A stretch of 64,000 nucleotides of DNA from Elusimicrobiales bacterium (GCA_028713125.1 JAQTOU010000004.1:1-64000), one strand, 5' to 3'. Positions 16,230 through 25,815 are shown, counted from the stretch's first letter. The notes: generated by a model from the letters alone, not told the origin. Translations and numbers: made by a program.

Positions 16230-17422
16230 GGAAACTGATACTGACCGCCGCGCTGGCTTTCTGCGCCACGGCCGCCATGGCCGGCACGCCTAAATACGAG
16301 CCCCTGCCGGAAGAGCTCCGCACCCTGTCCAAGAAGGGGCTCGACGCTATCTACGCCGTGCAGCTGGACGAAGCGAAGAAGCAGTTCTCCCTGGCCCTGG
16401 AAAAATACCCCGATCATCCTTTCCCCCATTTCGGCATCGCGATGGCGAAGTGGGCGCAGCTCGAGTACCTGGAAGACGAGTCCGACCCCAAGCTTGAAGA
16501 GGAATACGGCGAGCTGACCGACAAGGCCGTGGACGTCGGCCAGGCCTGGATAAAGAAACACCCCGGCGACGCCAACGCCTACCTTGCGGTGGGGGGGATC
16601 TACGGCCTCCGCGCGCGGCTGGCGGTGATGCAGCACCGCTGGTGGCGGGCTTATGCGGACGGAAAAAAAGGAATTTCAAATACGCGCAAAGCCCTTAAGA
16701 TAGACCCGGAGCTTTACGACGCCTACCTGGGGCTGGGGATGTACGAGTACTATACCGGAACCCTGCCGGGAGTGGTGAAACTGCTCGCCAAGCTTATCAT
16801 GAGCGGCGACGCCAATAAAGGGCTGGAATACCTGAACCTCTGCAGGGAAAAAGGATATTTCAACGCGCTCGGGGCGAAGCTCCTGCTCATAGAGATCTAC
16901 ACGCAGCCCGGCAGCAAATACGCCAATACCGCGATGGCCGTAAAATGGTCGCGCGAGCTCCGCGCGGCTTACCCGGTGCACCCGCAGATGCATTTCGTGG
17001 AGATAGTTTCGCTTTTCGAGGATAAGAAATACGAGGAGTCGCGCAGCGAATCGCTGGCTTACCTCAAGGCCATAAACGACGGCGTGCCCGTCTACCGGCG
17101 GCGTTACCTGCCCCGCGTGCTGACGGCCATCGCCACCACCTACCTGGTGGAGAAAAAATACGACGAGGCCGCCGACTATTTCGCGAAAGCCGCGGCCACG
17201 ATCAAGGAAGACCCCGCCGCGCACCCGGCGCGCTGGGCGGTCTGGGCCATTGTCAGGCAGGCCAATGTGTACGACCTGAAAGGCGCCAGGGAAAAGGCCG
17301 TAGCGCTGTATAAAGAGGCTAAATCCTACAAGGACACCTGGGGCTTCGTGGAATTTATCGACAAATACCTCAAGAAGCCTTTCTCCGAAGCGGAGCTGCC
17401 CGGCTCCCTGCCCCCGCCCTGA
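16226..17422 (+). CDS. exported TPR-repeat protein
   Basis: 398 residues with a signal peptide (cleavage near AAMAG, residue 19). The rest is alpha-helical with tetratricopeptide-like pairs, for example GLDAIYAVQLDEAKKQFSLA (about 37-56), ALKIDPELYDAYLGLGMYEY (about 155-174) and KKYDEAADYFAKAAATI (about 312-328). TPR proteins mediate protein-protein contacts; this one acts outside the cytoplasm. It overlaps serS by four bases and the EamA gene by one (TGATG), so it is part of a tightly packed run, but the partner is unknown. Confidence 0.75.
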   Translation: MRKLILTAALAFCATAAMAGTPKYEPLPEELRTLSKKGLDAIYAVQLDEAKKQFSLALEKYPDHPFPHFGIAMAKWAQLEYLEDESDPKLEEEYGELTDKAVDVGQAWIKKHPGDANAYLAVGGIYGLRARLAVMQHRWWRAYADGKKGISNTRKALKIDPELYDAYLGLGMYEYYTGTLPGVVKLLAKLIMSGDANKGLEYLNLCREKGYFNALGAKLLLIEIYTQPGSKYANTAMAVKWSRELRAAYPVHPQMHFVEIVSLFEDKKYEESRSESLAYLKAINDGVPVYRRRYLPRVLTAIATTYLVEKKYDEAADYFAKAAATIKEDPAAHPARWAVWAIVRQANVYDLKGAREKAVALYKEAKSYKDTWGFVEFIDKYLKKPFSEAELPGSLPPP

Positions 17423-17850
17423 TGGAACTCTCTACGATCATCTTCCTGCTGCTCTGCATCCTCGGCTTCGGGCTGGGCGCTTTCTTCGACAAGGTCAGCC
17501 TCAAGCACATGGACCCGTCAGGCGCTTTTTACGTCCGTACGCTGTTCATGATCCTCATCTTCACGCCGCTCGTGCTCTGGAAGCACGCGCAGACGAAGCA
17601 GGCGCTGCTCGGCTCGGATAAATTAGGCCCTATTTTCGTGCTCTCCAGCGTTTTGGTTTCGATGGGCGGGGTTTTCTTTTATCTCAAGGCCCTGTCGGGG
17701 GGGGAAGCCACCAGGATAGTTCCGCTCAGCTCCACTTATCCGGCCGTCACTTTCGTGCTCGCGCTCCTTTTCCTGGGCGAAAGCTTTACCGTGAACAAGT
17801 TCATCGGGACCATGCTGCTTACCGGCGGCATCTATTTCATTTCGAAATGA
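17422..17850 (+). CDS. EamA/DMT-family half transporter
   Basis: 142 residues with about five hydrophobic helices, matching one EamA domain (FYLKALSGGEATRIVPLSSTYP followed by LALLFLGESFTVNKFIGTMLL). Most DMT permeases carry two such domains in 300 residues; single-domain members work as dimers. Substrate unknown. Its start overlaps the TPR gene's stop and its stop overlaps the zincin gene's start (ATGA). Confidence 0.85.
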   Translation: MELSTIIFLLLCILGFGLGAFFDKVSLKHMDPSGAFYVRTLFMILIFTPLVLWKHAQTKQALLGSDKLGPIFVLSSVLVSMGGVFFYLKALSGGEATRIVPLSSTYPAVTFVLALLFLGESFTVNKFIGTMLLTGGIYFISK

Positions 17851-18203
17851 CCCTGGAAGAGTTCGAGAAAGAAACGGCGGCGGCCATAAGGGCGCTGCCG
17901 GTTTTTTTCAGGGAGCGGCTGGTCAATGTGGCGGTGCTGGTCCGCGCCAGGCCGGCGGCCGCGCAGGTCAAGCGGTTCGGCCGGGGACTGCTGGGCCTGT
18001 ACGAGGGCGTGCCGCAGCTGGACCGCGGCCAGTCCTACAGCGGGGCCATGCCGGACAAGATAACTCTTTTTAAAACCAATATCGAGGCGGCCTGCGGCGG
18101 GGACGGCGACCTCAAGCTCGAGATCCGCCATGTCCTGATGCACGAAATAGCCCACCATTTCGGCATGGACGACGAGGAACTTAAGAAAAAAGGTCTTTAC
18201 TGA
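17847..18203 (+). CDS. small zincin-like metallopeptidase
   Basis: 118 residues of the PF06262/MtfA-unrelated small zincin group. The zinc motif is HEIAHHFGMDDEEL (HExxH plus downstream acidic residue) near residues 100-113. The middle contains LGLYEGVPQ and a conserved P-D-K-I-x-L-F strand typical for this family. It is cytoplasmic with no signal peptide. Biological substrate unknown. Last gene of the serS run, followed by a strong terminator. Confidence 0.85.
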   Translation: MTLEEFEKETAAAIRALPVFFRERLVNVAVLVRARPAAAQVKRFGRGLLGLYEGVPQLDRGQSYSGAMPDKITLFKTNIEAACGGDGDLKLEIRHVLMHEIAHHFGMDDEELKKKGLY

Positions 18204-18214
18204 AGTTAAAGGCT

Positions 18215-18257
18215 ATAAAAGAGAAAGCCCGGCAATAAGCCGGGCTTTCTCTTTTAT
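18215..18257. terminator. bidirectional terminator
   Basis: A 19-bp perfect stem (18215-18233 with 18239-18257) with an AATAA loop, A-rich on the left and T-rich on the right, lies between the convergent zincin and rimO genes and can stop transcription from both sides. Confidence 0.9.
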
Positions 18258-18270
18258 CCGTTGTCTTTTG

Positions 18271-19563
18271 TTACAAGGCCGACGCTTTGCGGAGGTAGCC
18301 GACGGCGCTGGTGATCTTCGCGTACACGAAATCCCCGGCTTTCAGCCGGCCCTTGCCCGTGACCTCGACCCTGCCGTCTATCTCGGGCGCGTCCCGGTGG
18401 GTGCGGCCGAAGAGCGGCGAGTCCATCAGGATCCCCAGCTTTTTGCCTTTGAGCTCGGAGTTGATGACGTCCAGGACCCGGCTCTGGGCGGTTATAAGCG
18501 CCTGCAGCCGCTCTTCTTTGACGTCCTCCGGGACCTGGCCGGGGAGGTCCGCTGCCGTGGTCCCGGGCTCCCTCGAATATTTGAAGACGCCGACATTGTC
18601 GAAGCGCGTCTTTTTCACGAAAGCGAGCAGCCTGTTGAAATCCTCATTGGTTTCGCCGGGGAAGCCGACGATGAAATTGGTGCGTATGCCTATATCCGGC
18701 ATCGCGCGGCGCAGTTCGTCTATCTTGGCTCTTATTGATTTTTCAGTGGAGGAGCGGTTCATGCGCTTCAGCACCCTGTCGGCTATATGCTGCAGCGGCA
18801 GGTCCACGTAATGGCACATGCTTTTGTTCGCCCGCATGATCTCTATCACCTCTTTGGTGAGGCGCTCCGGATAAGCGTACATCAGGCGCCACCACTTCAC
18901 GCTTTTGATCTGCAGCAGGGAGTTCAGCAGCCAGGCCAGGCGCGGCCTGCCATAGAGGTCCATCCCGTAAGAGGTAGTGTCCTGGGCGATCAGGGAGATC
19001 TCTACGGCCCCGCTCTCGGCGAGGTTCCGGGCCTCCTCCACCAGGGAATCCACCGGCTTCGACCGGAAGCCGCCGCGGATGGAGGGGATGAGGCAGTAGG
19101 CGCACCGGTTGTCGCAGCCGTCGGCGATCTTAAGGTAGGCGCTGTGCGGCGCGGTCAGGCGGGCCTTCAGGTGGGGGGAAGCCAGGAGTCCCTCCGACGG
19201 GAGTATATAGCTCTTCCCCAGTTTGACCGCTTCCGCGGCTTTTGAAAGGGCGTTGATCCCGATCAGCGCGTCAAGGCCGGGGAAGCGTTTCAGGAGGGCG
19301 TCCTTTTCCCTTTCCACCAGGCAGCCGGAGACCAGGACCTTGGAAAGCTTCCCTTTCTCCTTAAGCCGGAGCAGGCGCTTTATCTCGCCTTCGCTTTCCT
19401 CTACGGCGGAGCCGAGGAAAGCGCAGGTGTTTATCAGCGCCGCGTCGGCCCCGTCCTCTTCGGCAGTCAATTCCCAGCCGGCGGCGGCCAGCTCGCCGGC
19501 CATGACCTCTGCATCGGAAAGGTTCTTCGGGCAGCCGAGGGAGACGATGAATAATTTAGGCAT
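18271..19563 (-). CDS. rimO: ribosomal protein S12 methylthiotransferase
   Basis: 430 residues. RimO adds a methylthio group to the conserved Asp of ribosomal protein S12. The N-terminal MTTase cluster ligands are C11, C47 and C81; the radical SAM motif CDNRCAYC gives C150, C154 and C157. GGFRSKP and the C-terminal TRAM-like domain (about 365-430) complete the family layout. I placed the start at 19563 (PKLFIVSLGCPKN); the open frame extends 113 codons further but that part is antisense to the next gene and not family-like. It lies 56 bp behind the CorA-like gene. Confidence 0.93.
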   Translation of the reverse strand: MPKLFIVSLGCPKNLSDAEVMAGELAAAGWELTAEEDGADAALINTCAFLGSAVEESEGEIKRLLRLKEKGKLSKVLVSGCLVEREKDALLKRFPGLDALIGINALSKAAEAVKLGKSYILPSEGLLASPHLKARLTAPHSAYLKIADGCDNRCAYCLIPSIRGGFRSKPVDSLVEEARNLAESGAVEISLIAQDTTSYGMDLYGRPRLAWLLNSLLQIKSVKWWRLMYAYPERLTKEVIEIMRANKSMCHYVDLPLQHIADRVLKRMNRSSTEKSIRAKIDELRRAMPDIGIRTNFIVGFPGETNEDFNRLLAFVKKTRFDNVGVFKYSREPGTTAADLPGQVPEDVKEERLQALITAQSRVLDVINSELKGKKLGILMDSPLFGRTHRDAPEIDGRVEVTGKGRLKAGDFVYAKITSAVGYLRKASAL

Positions 19564-19619
19564 AGATGGGGGTTCGGGCCTTATAGAGGAGGCGGGCTTT
19601 GAACAGCCGGCCCTGCAGC

Positions 19620-20546
19620 TTAGTATTTCTCGACGCGCTTTATTATCCAGTAAACCCCGAGGCCTATGAGGGACATCGCGAAGATGAAGACCGGATAGGC
19701 GACCAGGTGGTTGTCTATATGCGTGATGGTCGTCAGCTCGGACATGCCGCCGACGCCGGCGAAGAAGCTGGGGATGGCTATCGCTATGACCACGGCGTTC
19801 AGGTTCTTCATCATCACGTTCAGATTGTTGCTGACGATGGAGGCCCTCGCGTCCATCAGGCCGGCCAGGATGTTGGAGTAGATCTCCGACTGCCGCATGC
19901 ACTGGTTGTTCTCGATGATGATGTCGTCCAGGAACTCCTGGCTGCGCGGGGAGAGGCCCACTTTGTCGGCGTTGTGCTTGAGGCGCTCTATGGCGTAGGA
20001 GTTCGCGTTCGTGGCGTTGAGATAATAGACCAGGCTTTTTTCCAGGGTGAACAGGTTGAGCAGATGCTTGTTCTCCATGGAGGAGTTGATCTTGTGCTCC
20101 AGCTCGTCGGCTATCATGTTGATGACCTTGAGATGCTCCATGAAATGGAAGATGGAGTTGTAGATCAGCTTCAGGAAGACCTCGCGGATGCCGTCGACCT
20201 TCTTGAAATATTTGCCGGAGAACATATTGATGTCCTCGGACAGCGCCAGGATGAGCTTGTCCTTGAACAGGAACAGGCCCATGGAGGAAACCTTGAAAAG
20301 GAAATGGTCTTTCGAAGAATAGTTCTTCGGGCGCTTGAAGATGAACTCGAGGTGGTCCGGCTCGAACTCGAGCCGGGTGGGCTCTTCCGGGTCGAAAGCG
20401 GAGTTGAAGTTATGCTCGTCCAGGGCGAAGTTCCCGACCAGCCAGGTCTTTTCGTCGTCGGTGGGGTTTATCACCACCCAGATCGAAGGCGTTTCCGACT
20501 CGACCGGGACGATCTGGTGATTGTCAATTTTATAGCGCTTTATCAT
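19620..20546 (-). CDS. CorA-like divalent metal transporter with a variant GMN motif
   Basis: 308 residues: a cytoplasmic alpha/beta domain (1-150), long helices (150-235) and two C-terminal membrane helices (about 246-300). The layout matches the CorA/MIT family of Mg2+/Co2+ channels. The pore signature, normally YGMN at the end of the first membrane helix, reads GGMS here (FFAGVGGMSE). The family is known to tolerate few changes at this Asn, so selectivity or function may differ. The open frame ends one helix later with a basic tail (KRVEKY), as usual. Confidence 0.85.
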   Translation of the reverse strand: MIKRYKIDNHQIVPVESETPSIWVVINPTDDEKTWLVGNFALDEHNFNSAFDPEEPTRLEFEPDHLEFIFKRPKNYSSKDHFLFKVSSMGLFLFKDKLILALSEDINMFSGKYFKKVDGIREVFLKLIYNSIFHFMEHLKVINMIADELEHKINSSMENKHLLNLFTLEKSLVYYLNATNANSYAIERLKHNADKVGLSPRSQEFLDDIIIENNQCMRQSEIYSNILAGLMDARASIVSNNLNVMMKNLNAVVIAIAIPSFFAGVGGMSELTTITHIDNHLVAYPVFIFAMSLIGLGVYWIIKRVEKY

Positions 20547-20551
20547 CTTAA

Positions 20552-20638
20552 AATCACGGGTCGGGAATCACGAATCGGGAATCTTGAAGGAGCGGAACTC
20601 CATTAAGAACGGCCCGGTCCCCGATTCCCGACTCTTCG
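20552..20638. repeat. GATTCCC heptamer repeats, inverted clusters
   Basis: On the minus strand 20552-20583 reads as four to five seven-base units (GATTCCC, GATTCGT, GATTCCC, GACCCGT). A second cluster in the opposite orientation (GTCCCCGATTCCCGACTC) lies at 20618-20635. TCGGGAATC (20575-20583) and GATTCCCGA (20623-20631) can pair as a 9-bp stem, so the block may also end sucD-side transcription. The same heptamer family is found within the radical SAM gene at 45021-45111. Confidence 0.7.
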
Positions 20639-20649
20639 TTTCTATTGTA

Positions 20650-21564
20650 CTATTTCCGCGCGGCCTTCGCCTTTTTAGGGGCCTTCAGCTTCGCCGCCAC
20701 GGCCGCGCCTATCTCGGAGAGATTGTCCACCACGGTAGCGCCGGCCTTCTTCAGGGCTTCCACCTTGGAAGCGTGGGTGCCCGAGTTTCCTTCCACTATG
20801 GCGCCGGCGTGGCCCATGCGGCGGCCGGGAGGGGCGGTCTTGCCGGCCACGAAGCAGAAGACCGGCTTGGTCATTTCTTTCTTTATATAGCGGGCCGCGT
20901 CCTCTTCGGCCGAGCCGCCGATCTCGCCGATCATGATGACGGCTTCGGTCTGCTTGTCGGCCTGGAACATAGTGAGCGCGTCCACGAAATTCATCCCCTG
21001 CACCGGGTCCCCGCCTATGCCCACCACGGTGGACTGGCCCAGGTTCTGGCTGGTAACCTGCCAGACGGCCTCGTACGTCAGCGTGCCGGAGCGCGAGACC
21101 ACGCCTACGGAGCCTTTCTTATGGATATAGCCGGGCATGATGCCGGCTTTGCACTCGCCGGGGGTGATGACGCCGGGACAGTTGGGGCCCACCAGCGTCA
21201 CTTTCTGCCCGGCGGCTTTCAGGGCGTTGAGGCGCTTTTTCACGCGCACCATATCCATCACCGGGATGCCCTCGGTTATGCAGATGATCACTTCTACGCC
21301 GGCGTCGGCGGCTTCGAGGATCGAGTCGGCCGCGAAAGGGGGCGGGACGAAGATCAGGGAGGCGTTCGCGCCGGTGGCTTTCACTGCCTCGCGGGCCGTG
21401 TTGAAAACAGGCTTGCCCAAATGCTCGGTTCCGCCTTTACCGGGGGTGACGCCGCCCACGATATTGGAGCCGTAGTCGATGCACTGCTGGGCATGGAAAG
21501 AGCCCTGCGCGCCGGTAAAGCCGTGCACTATCATCCTGGTTTTGTTGTTGAGAAGTATGGACAT
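20650..21564 (-). CDS. sucD: succinyl-CoA ligase, alpha subunit
   Basis: 304 residues with the CoA-binding Rossmann domain at the N-terminus ([16 protein letters not shown]) and the ligase domain behind. Family signatures: [25 protein letters not shown], and GHAGAIVEG with the phosphohistidine (about H244). It makes ATP or GTP while converting succinyl-CoA to succinate. A C-terminal Lys/Ala-rich tail ([11 protein letters not shown]) is slightly extended. The start is six bases behind the sucC stop. Confidence 0.96.
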   Translation of the reverse strand: MSILLNNKTRMIVHGFTGAQGSFHAQQCIDYGSNIVGGVTPGKGGTEHLGKPVFNTAREAVKATGANASLIFVPPPFAADSILEAADAGVEVIICITEGIPVMDMVRVKKRLNALKAAGQKVTLVGPNCPGVITPGECKAGIMPGYIHKKGSVGVVSRSGTLTYEAVWQVTSQNLGQSTVVGIGGDPVQGMNFVDALTMFQADKQTEAVIMIGEIGGSAEEDAARYIKKEMTKPVFCFVAGKTAPPGRRMGHAGAIVEGNSGTHASKVEALKKAGATVVDNLSEIGAAVAAKLKAPKKAKAARK

Positions 21565-21569
21565 GGTGT

Positions 21570-22727
21570 TTACCTCGCCGCCTTTACGGCTTTCTGCGCG
21601 GCTTCCCAGAGGGAGCCGGCCTGCTCTATCTTTATGCCGGATTTCGCGAGTATTTCCCGGCCTTCCTTCACGTTGGTTCCTTCCAGCCGCACTATCAGCG
21701 GCACGTTTATCTTAACTTTCTTGGAGGCTTCCACCACGCCGGAAGCTATATTGTCGCATTTCATGATGCCGCCGAAAATATTGACCAGCACGGCCTTCAC
21801 TTTGGCGTCCTTAAGGATTATCTGGAAAGCGCGGGTGATCTGGTCCACGTTCGCGCCGCCGCCCACGTCCAGGAAATTGGCCGCGTCGCCGCCCGCCATC
21901 TTCACGGTGTCGAGGGTGGCCATCGCCAGCCCGGCGCCGTTGACCATGCAGCCGATGTCGCCGTCCAGGCCGATATAATTAATACCTATCTCTTTGGCTT
22001 CCTTCTCTATCTCGGAGGCCTCGTGGTCCGGCTTCGCCGCCTGGGCTTTGTGGCGGAACAGGGCATTGTCGTCGGTTATGATCTTTGAATCCAGGGCGAT
22101 CAGGCGGGCGTCGCCCGTTATCACCAGGGGGTTGACCTCCACCAGGCTGGCGTCCTCGTCGATGAAGACGCGGACCAGCTGCCTGGCGAAAGCCGTGAAT
22201 TCGCGGAAATTCTTCTGGGGGATGTTCAGGTCGAAGGCAAGCTGCCGGGCCTGGAAATCGAGCAGGCCGGCTTCTACGTCCACCGCCAGCTTGATTATCT
22301 TCTCGGGCTGGGTCTGGGCCAGCTCTTCTATGGACATCCCGCCTTCGGCGGAGGCTACTATCATAGGACAGGAGTTCTTGCGGTCCAGGACCACCGAGAT
22401 ATAGATCTCGCGGGCTATGTCGCAGGCTTCGTCCACCAGGACTTCCTCAACGGTAAGGGGCTTGCCCCCGGTCTGGTGGGTTATCATCTGCATCCCGAGC
22501 ATTTTGCCGGTGAGTTCCCTGGCTTCGGAGGCGGTTTTGGCCAGCTTTACGCCGCCCGCTTTGCCGCGGCCGCCGGCCAGTACCTGGGCTTTTACGACCC
22601 AGGGGCCGGACCCGTCAAGTTTAAGGGTATCCAGGCTCTCCCCTATCTTAACTATCCCGGCCCTTTTCTGCATAGGTATGCCGTACCTGGCGAAAACGTC
22701 CTTGCCCTCGTATTCAAGTAATTTCAT
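21570..22727 (-). CDS. sucC: succinyl-CoA ligase, beta subunit
   Basis: 385 residues: ATP-grasp nucleotide-binding domain ([17 protein letters not shown] start, [15 protein letters not shown] near 45) and the C-terminal ligase domain ([32 protein letters not shown]). I placed the start at 22727, where GGAGG precedes the ATG by nine bases; an in-frame ATG 48 bases upstream would add non-family residues. Co-transcribed with sucD and divergent from korAB, consistent with a ferredoxin-linked oxidative or reductive TCA step. Confidence 0.95.
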   Translation of the reverse strand: MKLLEYEGKDVFARYGIPMQKRAGIVKIGESLDTLKLDGSGPWVVKAQVLAGGRGKAGGVKLAKTASEARELTGKMLGMQMITHQTGGKPLTVEEVLVDEACDIAREIYISVVLDRKNSCPMIVASAEGGMSIEELAQTQPEKIIKLAVDVEAGLLDFQARQLAFDLNIPQKNFREFTAFARQLVRVFIDEDASLVEVNPLVITGDARLIALDSKIITDDNALFRHKAQAAKPDHEASEIEKEAKEIGINYIGLDGDIGCMVNGAGLAMATLDTVKMAGGDAANFLDVGGGANVDQITRAFQIILKDAKVKAVLVNIFGGIMKCDNIASGVVEASKKVKINVPLIVRLEGTNVKEGREILAKSGIKIEQAGSLWEAAQKAVKAAR

Positions 22728-22757
22728 CGTTGTCCTCCGGAAAATCGTCGGCCCGTT

Positions 22758-22835
22758 TGGCCGCTTTGAGCACACAGTGTTCTAGGCGGCACAAACGCAC
22801 GTTTGAACCTCTTACAATATAATTTGTAGTATAAT
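22758..22835 (+). promoter_or_regulatory. palindrome plus conserved block upstream of korA
   Basis: GAGCAC-ACA-GTGTTC (22768-22782) is a triloop palindrome like those before metK, with one G-T pair. It is followed by TAGGCGGCACAAACGCACGTTT, close to the block upstream of metK. Two TATAAT boxes follow (22818-22823 and 22830-22835). The conserved block lies about one helical turn further from the -10 than at metK. This divergent region must also hold the sucC promoter. Confidence 0.5.
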
Positions 22836-22909
22836 TCTAGGCGTAAAGTCCAGCGGAAATTGCCGGAAGCGGTGCGGTCCCAATCAACCAAACGAGAGGT
22901 TCCAATCTA

Positions 22910-24769
22910 ATGAACAATACAAAGAACAGCAGGAACGTGTGCGTCAGCCAGCTCGACTCCGTTACGGTGCGTTTCGCGGGCGACTCCGGGGACGGCATCC
23001 AGCTGGTGGGCAGCCAGTTCGCCAACGCCACGGCCATAGCCGGCAACGAGCTCAGCACACTGCCCGACTACCCCGCCGAGATCCGCGCCCCGGCAGGCTC
23101 CCTCGCCGGAGTCAGCGGCTTCCAGATCAGCTTCGGCGACGAAAGCGTGCTCACCCCCGGCAATAAGCCGGACGTCCTGCTGGCCATGAACCCCGCGGCC
23201 CTGGCCGTGAACCTGAAGAACATGGACAAGGGCTCGGTCATCATCACCAATTCCGACGCCTATACGGCCGTCGGGCTTGAGAAAGCCGGCTATAAATCCA
23301 ATCCTCTCGAGGACGGCTCCCTCGCCAATTACCGCGTCATCGGCGTGCCGGTCAACACCCTGGCCGCCGGCGTGCTGAAAGATTCCACCCTTACCCCCGC
23401 GCAGGTCCTGAAATGCAAGAATTTCTACCTGCTCGGCATCCTTTACTGGATGTACGGCCTCCCCCTGGAAGCCACCCAGACCTGGATAAAGACCAAGTTC
23501 GGCAAGAAGTCCCCGGAACTCGCGGCCGCGAACGCCAAAGTGCTCGAGGCCGGCTTCGACTATGCCGAAACCACCGAGATCTTCGACGCAAGGTTCCAGC
23601 TGAAGAAAAGCCCGGTTACGAAGGGCAAATACCGCAACCTTACCGGCAACGAAGCGGCGGCCTACGCCCTTATAACCGCCGCGAAGCTCCTTAAAAAGAA
23701 GCTGTTCTACGGCTCCTACCCTATCACCCCGGCCACGGAGATCCTTCAGACCCTCTCCAAGCACCGCGCAAATGACGTGGTGGTGTTCCAGGCCGAGGAC
23801 GAAATAGCGGCTATCTGCTCCTCCATAGGCGCGGCTTTCGCCGGAGAACTTGCGGCCACCGGGACCAGCGGCCCCGGCCTTTCCCTTAAGTCCGAGGCTC
23901 TCGGCCTCGCCGTCATCGCCGAACTGCCCCTGGTAGTGGTGAACGTGCAGCGCGGCGGTCCTTCCACCGGCCTGCCCACCAAGACCGAGCAAAGCGATCT
24001 GCTTCAGGCCGTCTATGGCCGCCACGGGGAATCCCCCCTGGTGGTCCTGGCCGCGACCAGCCCCGCAGACTGCTTCGACACCACGCTCGAAGCGGCGCGC
24101 ATCGCCGTAAAGTATATGACCCCGGTCGTGGTTCTCACCAATGCCTACCTCTCCAACGGCTCGGAGCCTTTCCGCATTCCGAAGCTGTCCGAGCTGCCCA
24201 AGTTCCAGACCAGCCCGCTGCCGAAGGTCGAGGATTATAAGTGCTTCATGCGCGACCCCGAAACTTTGGCCCGGCCCTGGACTTACCCCGGCCTCGCCGG
24301 CTACGAATACCGCGCCGGCGGCCTGGAGAAGCAGAACGTAGAGGGGAATATCAGCTATGACGCCCTCAACCACGAGGTTATGACCAATCTGCGGGCCGAC
24401 AAGATAGCCCGCGTGGTCAAAGAGATACCGGCCACAAAGATCAACGGCCCAGATGAAGGCGAACTGCTGGTGGTAGGCTGGGGCTCCACCTACGGCGCTA
24501 TCACCACGGCCATCACCGAGGCCCGGAAGACCGGGCTTAAAGTGTCCTCCGTCCACATCAAGCATATCTTCCCCATGCCGGCCGACCTCGGGACCATAAT
24601 GCGGCGCTTCCGCAAGGTCCTGGTCCCCGAGGAGAACTCCGGGCAGTTCCGGATGCTCCTGCGCTCCACTTATATGCTCGAACCCCTGGGCCTGAACAAG
24701 GTGCAGGGCCAGCCGCTCAATTCCGACGAAGTCCTGTGCAAGATACAGGAAATCCTGAGGGGGAATTAA
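22910..24769 (+). CDS. korA: 2-oxoacid:ferredoxin oxidoreductase, fused gamma-alpha subunit
   Basis: 619 residues. The N-terminal third (about 15-190) is the gamma domain (VRFAGDSGDGIQLVGSQFA, LPDYPAEIRAPAG). The alpha pyrimidine-binding domain follows (GSYPITPATEIL, EDEIAAICSSIGAAFAG, GTSGPGLSLKSEALGLA, and the transketolase-like C-terminal domain to 619). With KorB it reversibly oxidises a 2-oxoacid to acyl-CoA, CO2 and reduced ferredoxin. 2-oxoglutarate is the likely substrate because sucCD is divergent next door, but the motifs alone do not rule out others. No separate ferredoxin-like delta subunit is present. Confidence 0.92.
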   Translation: MNNTKNSRNVCVSQLDSVTVRFAGDSGDGIQLVGSQFANATAIAGNELSTLPDYPAEIRAPAGSLAGVSGFQISFGDESVLTPGNKPDVLLAMNPAALAVNLKNMDKGSVIITNSDAYTAVGLEKAGYKSNPLEDGSLANYRVIGVPVNTLAAGVLKDSTLTPAQVLKCKNFYLLGILYWMYGLPLEATQTWIKTKFGKKSPELAAANAKVLEAGFDYAETTEIFDARFQLKKSPVTKGKYRNLTGNEAAAYALITAAKLLKKKLFYGSYPITPATEILQTLSKHRANDVVVFQAEDEIAAICSSIGAAFAGELAATGTSGPGLSLKSEALGLAVIAELPLVVVNVQRGGPSTGLPTKTEQSDLLQAVYGRHGESPLVVLAATSPADCFDTTLEAARIAVKYMTPVVVLTNAYLSNGSEPFRIPKLSELPKFQTSPLPKVEDYKCFMRDPETLARPWTYPGLAGYEYRAGGLEKQNVEGNISYDALNHEVMTNLRADKIARVVKEIPATKINGPDEGELLVVGWGSTYGAITTAITEARKTGLKVSSVHIKHIFPMPADLGTIMRRFRKVLVPEENSGQFRMLLRSTYMLEPLGLNKVQGQPLNSDEVLCKIQEILRGN

Positions 24770-24771
24770 TC

Positions 24772-25785
24772 ATGGAGAAAACAATGGAAAAAACCAAGCT
24801 TACCGCTAAAGATTTCTCCTCGGGCCTGCCGGTGAAATGGTGCCCCGGCTGCGGCGACTTCGCCATCCTCAATATGCTGCAGAAGACGATGGCCAATATG
24901 GGCCTGCCGCTGGAACAGTACGCCGTCATCTCCGGCATAGGCTGCTCCAGCCGCTTCCCTTACTATGTCAGCACTTACGGCTTCCATTCCATCCACGGCC
25001 GCGCGCTCGCGGTGGCTTCCGGAGTGAAACTGTCGAAGCCGGAGCTGGCCGTATGGGTGATCACCGGCGACGGCGACGGGATGTCCATCGGCGGCAACCA
25101 CCTGATCCACACTATCAGGCGCAATATCGGCCTTAAGATAGTGCTGTTCAATAACCGCATCTACGGCCTGACCAAGGGCCAGGCTTCCCCGACCACCCTG
25201 CAGGGCTCGAAGACCAAGACCACCCCGCTCGGCGCGATAGACTATCCTTTCGACCCGACCCGGTTCGCGATCGGCCTGGACTGCACCTTCGTGGCGCGCG
25301 GCCTGGACAACGATATCGCCGGGACTTCCGCCCTCTTCGAGCGGGCGGCGAAGCATACGGGCACGGCCTTCGTGGAAGTGCTCCAGAAATGCGTGCCTTT
25401 CACGGACAAAGAGTTCGACTCGCTCAAGGACCCGGCCACCAAGGAAGACATGCTGCTCCGCGTAGAGCACGGCAAACCGCTGGTGTTCGGCAAGGACAAG
25501 AACAAAGGCATCTCTTTCCGCAATATGCGCGCGGAAATAGTTGAATTCAAAGCCGGGAGCGTTCCCGCCGAAGTGGCCGTTTACGACGAGACCAACGCCG
25601 ACATGGCCTATTTGGTGAGCGGCCTCGCCCACCCGGAATTCCCGACCCCCATCGGCGTGCTGAAAGCGGTCCGCAAGCCCGCTTACGAGGAGCTTTATTA
25701 CGACCAGGTGAAAGCCATCGGCAATACCAAAGAGCAGGAGCTTGAAGCCCTGCTTGCCGGGCCGGACGCCTGGGAAATGAAGTAA
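24772..25785 (+). CDS. korB: 2-oxoacid:ferredoxin oxidoreductase, beta subunit
   Basis: 337 residues binding thiamine diphosphate and a 4Fe-4S cluster. WCPGCGDFAILN near residue 20 holds two cluster cysteines; GIGCSSRFPYY and the TPP motif GDGDGMSIGGNH...NN (about 100-128) follow. The start at 24772 has GAGGGGG upstream and lies two bases past the korA stop; an in-frame GTG at 24736 would overlap korA. A second ATG four codons on is also possible. A strong terminator follows. Confidence 0.94.
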   Translation: MEKTMEKTKLTAKDFSSGLPVKWCPGCGDFAILNMLQKTMANMGLPLEQYAVISGIGCSSRFPYYVSTYGFHSIHGRALAVASGVKLSKPELAVWVITGDGDGMSIGGNHLIHTIRRNIGLKIVLFNNRIYGLTKGQASPTTLQGSKTKTTPLGAIDYPFDPTRFAIGLDCTFVARGLDNDIAGTSALFERAAKHTGTAFVEVLQKCVPFTDKEFDSLKDPATKEDMLLRVEHGKPLVFGKDKNKGISFRNMRAEIVEFKAGSVPAEVAVYDETNADMAYLVSGLAHPEFPTPIGVLKAVRKPAYEELYYDQVKAIGNTKEQELEALLAGPDAWEMK

Positions 25786-25815
25786 GGTCCGTCAGCGCCC
25801 GTGCGGGCGAAGTTT

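Noticed and set aside
18271-19902. rimO start at 19902
   Set aside because: The 113 extra residues are antisense to the CorA-like gene and unlike the family; ATG 19563 gives the usual N-terminus.
22907-24565. 552-codon minus-strand frame opposite korA
   Set aside because: Antisense to a motif-complete oxidoreductase gene; product composition (Gly/Arg/Gln) looks non-protein-like.
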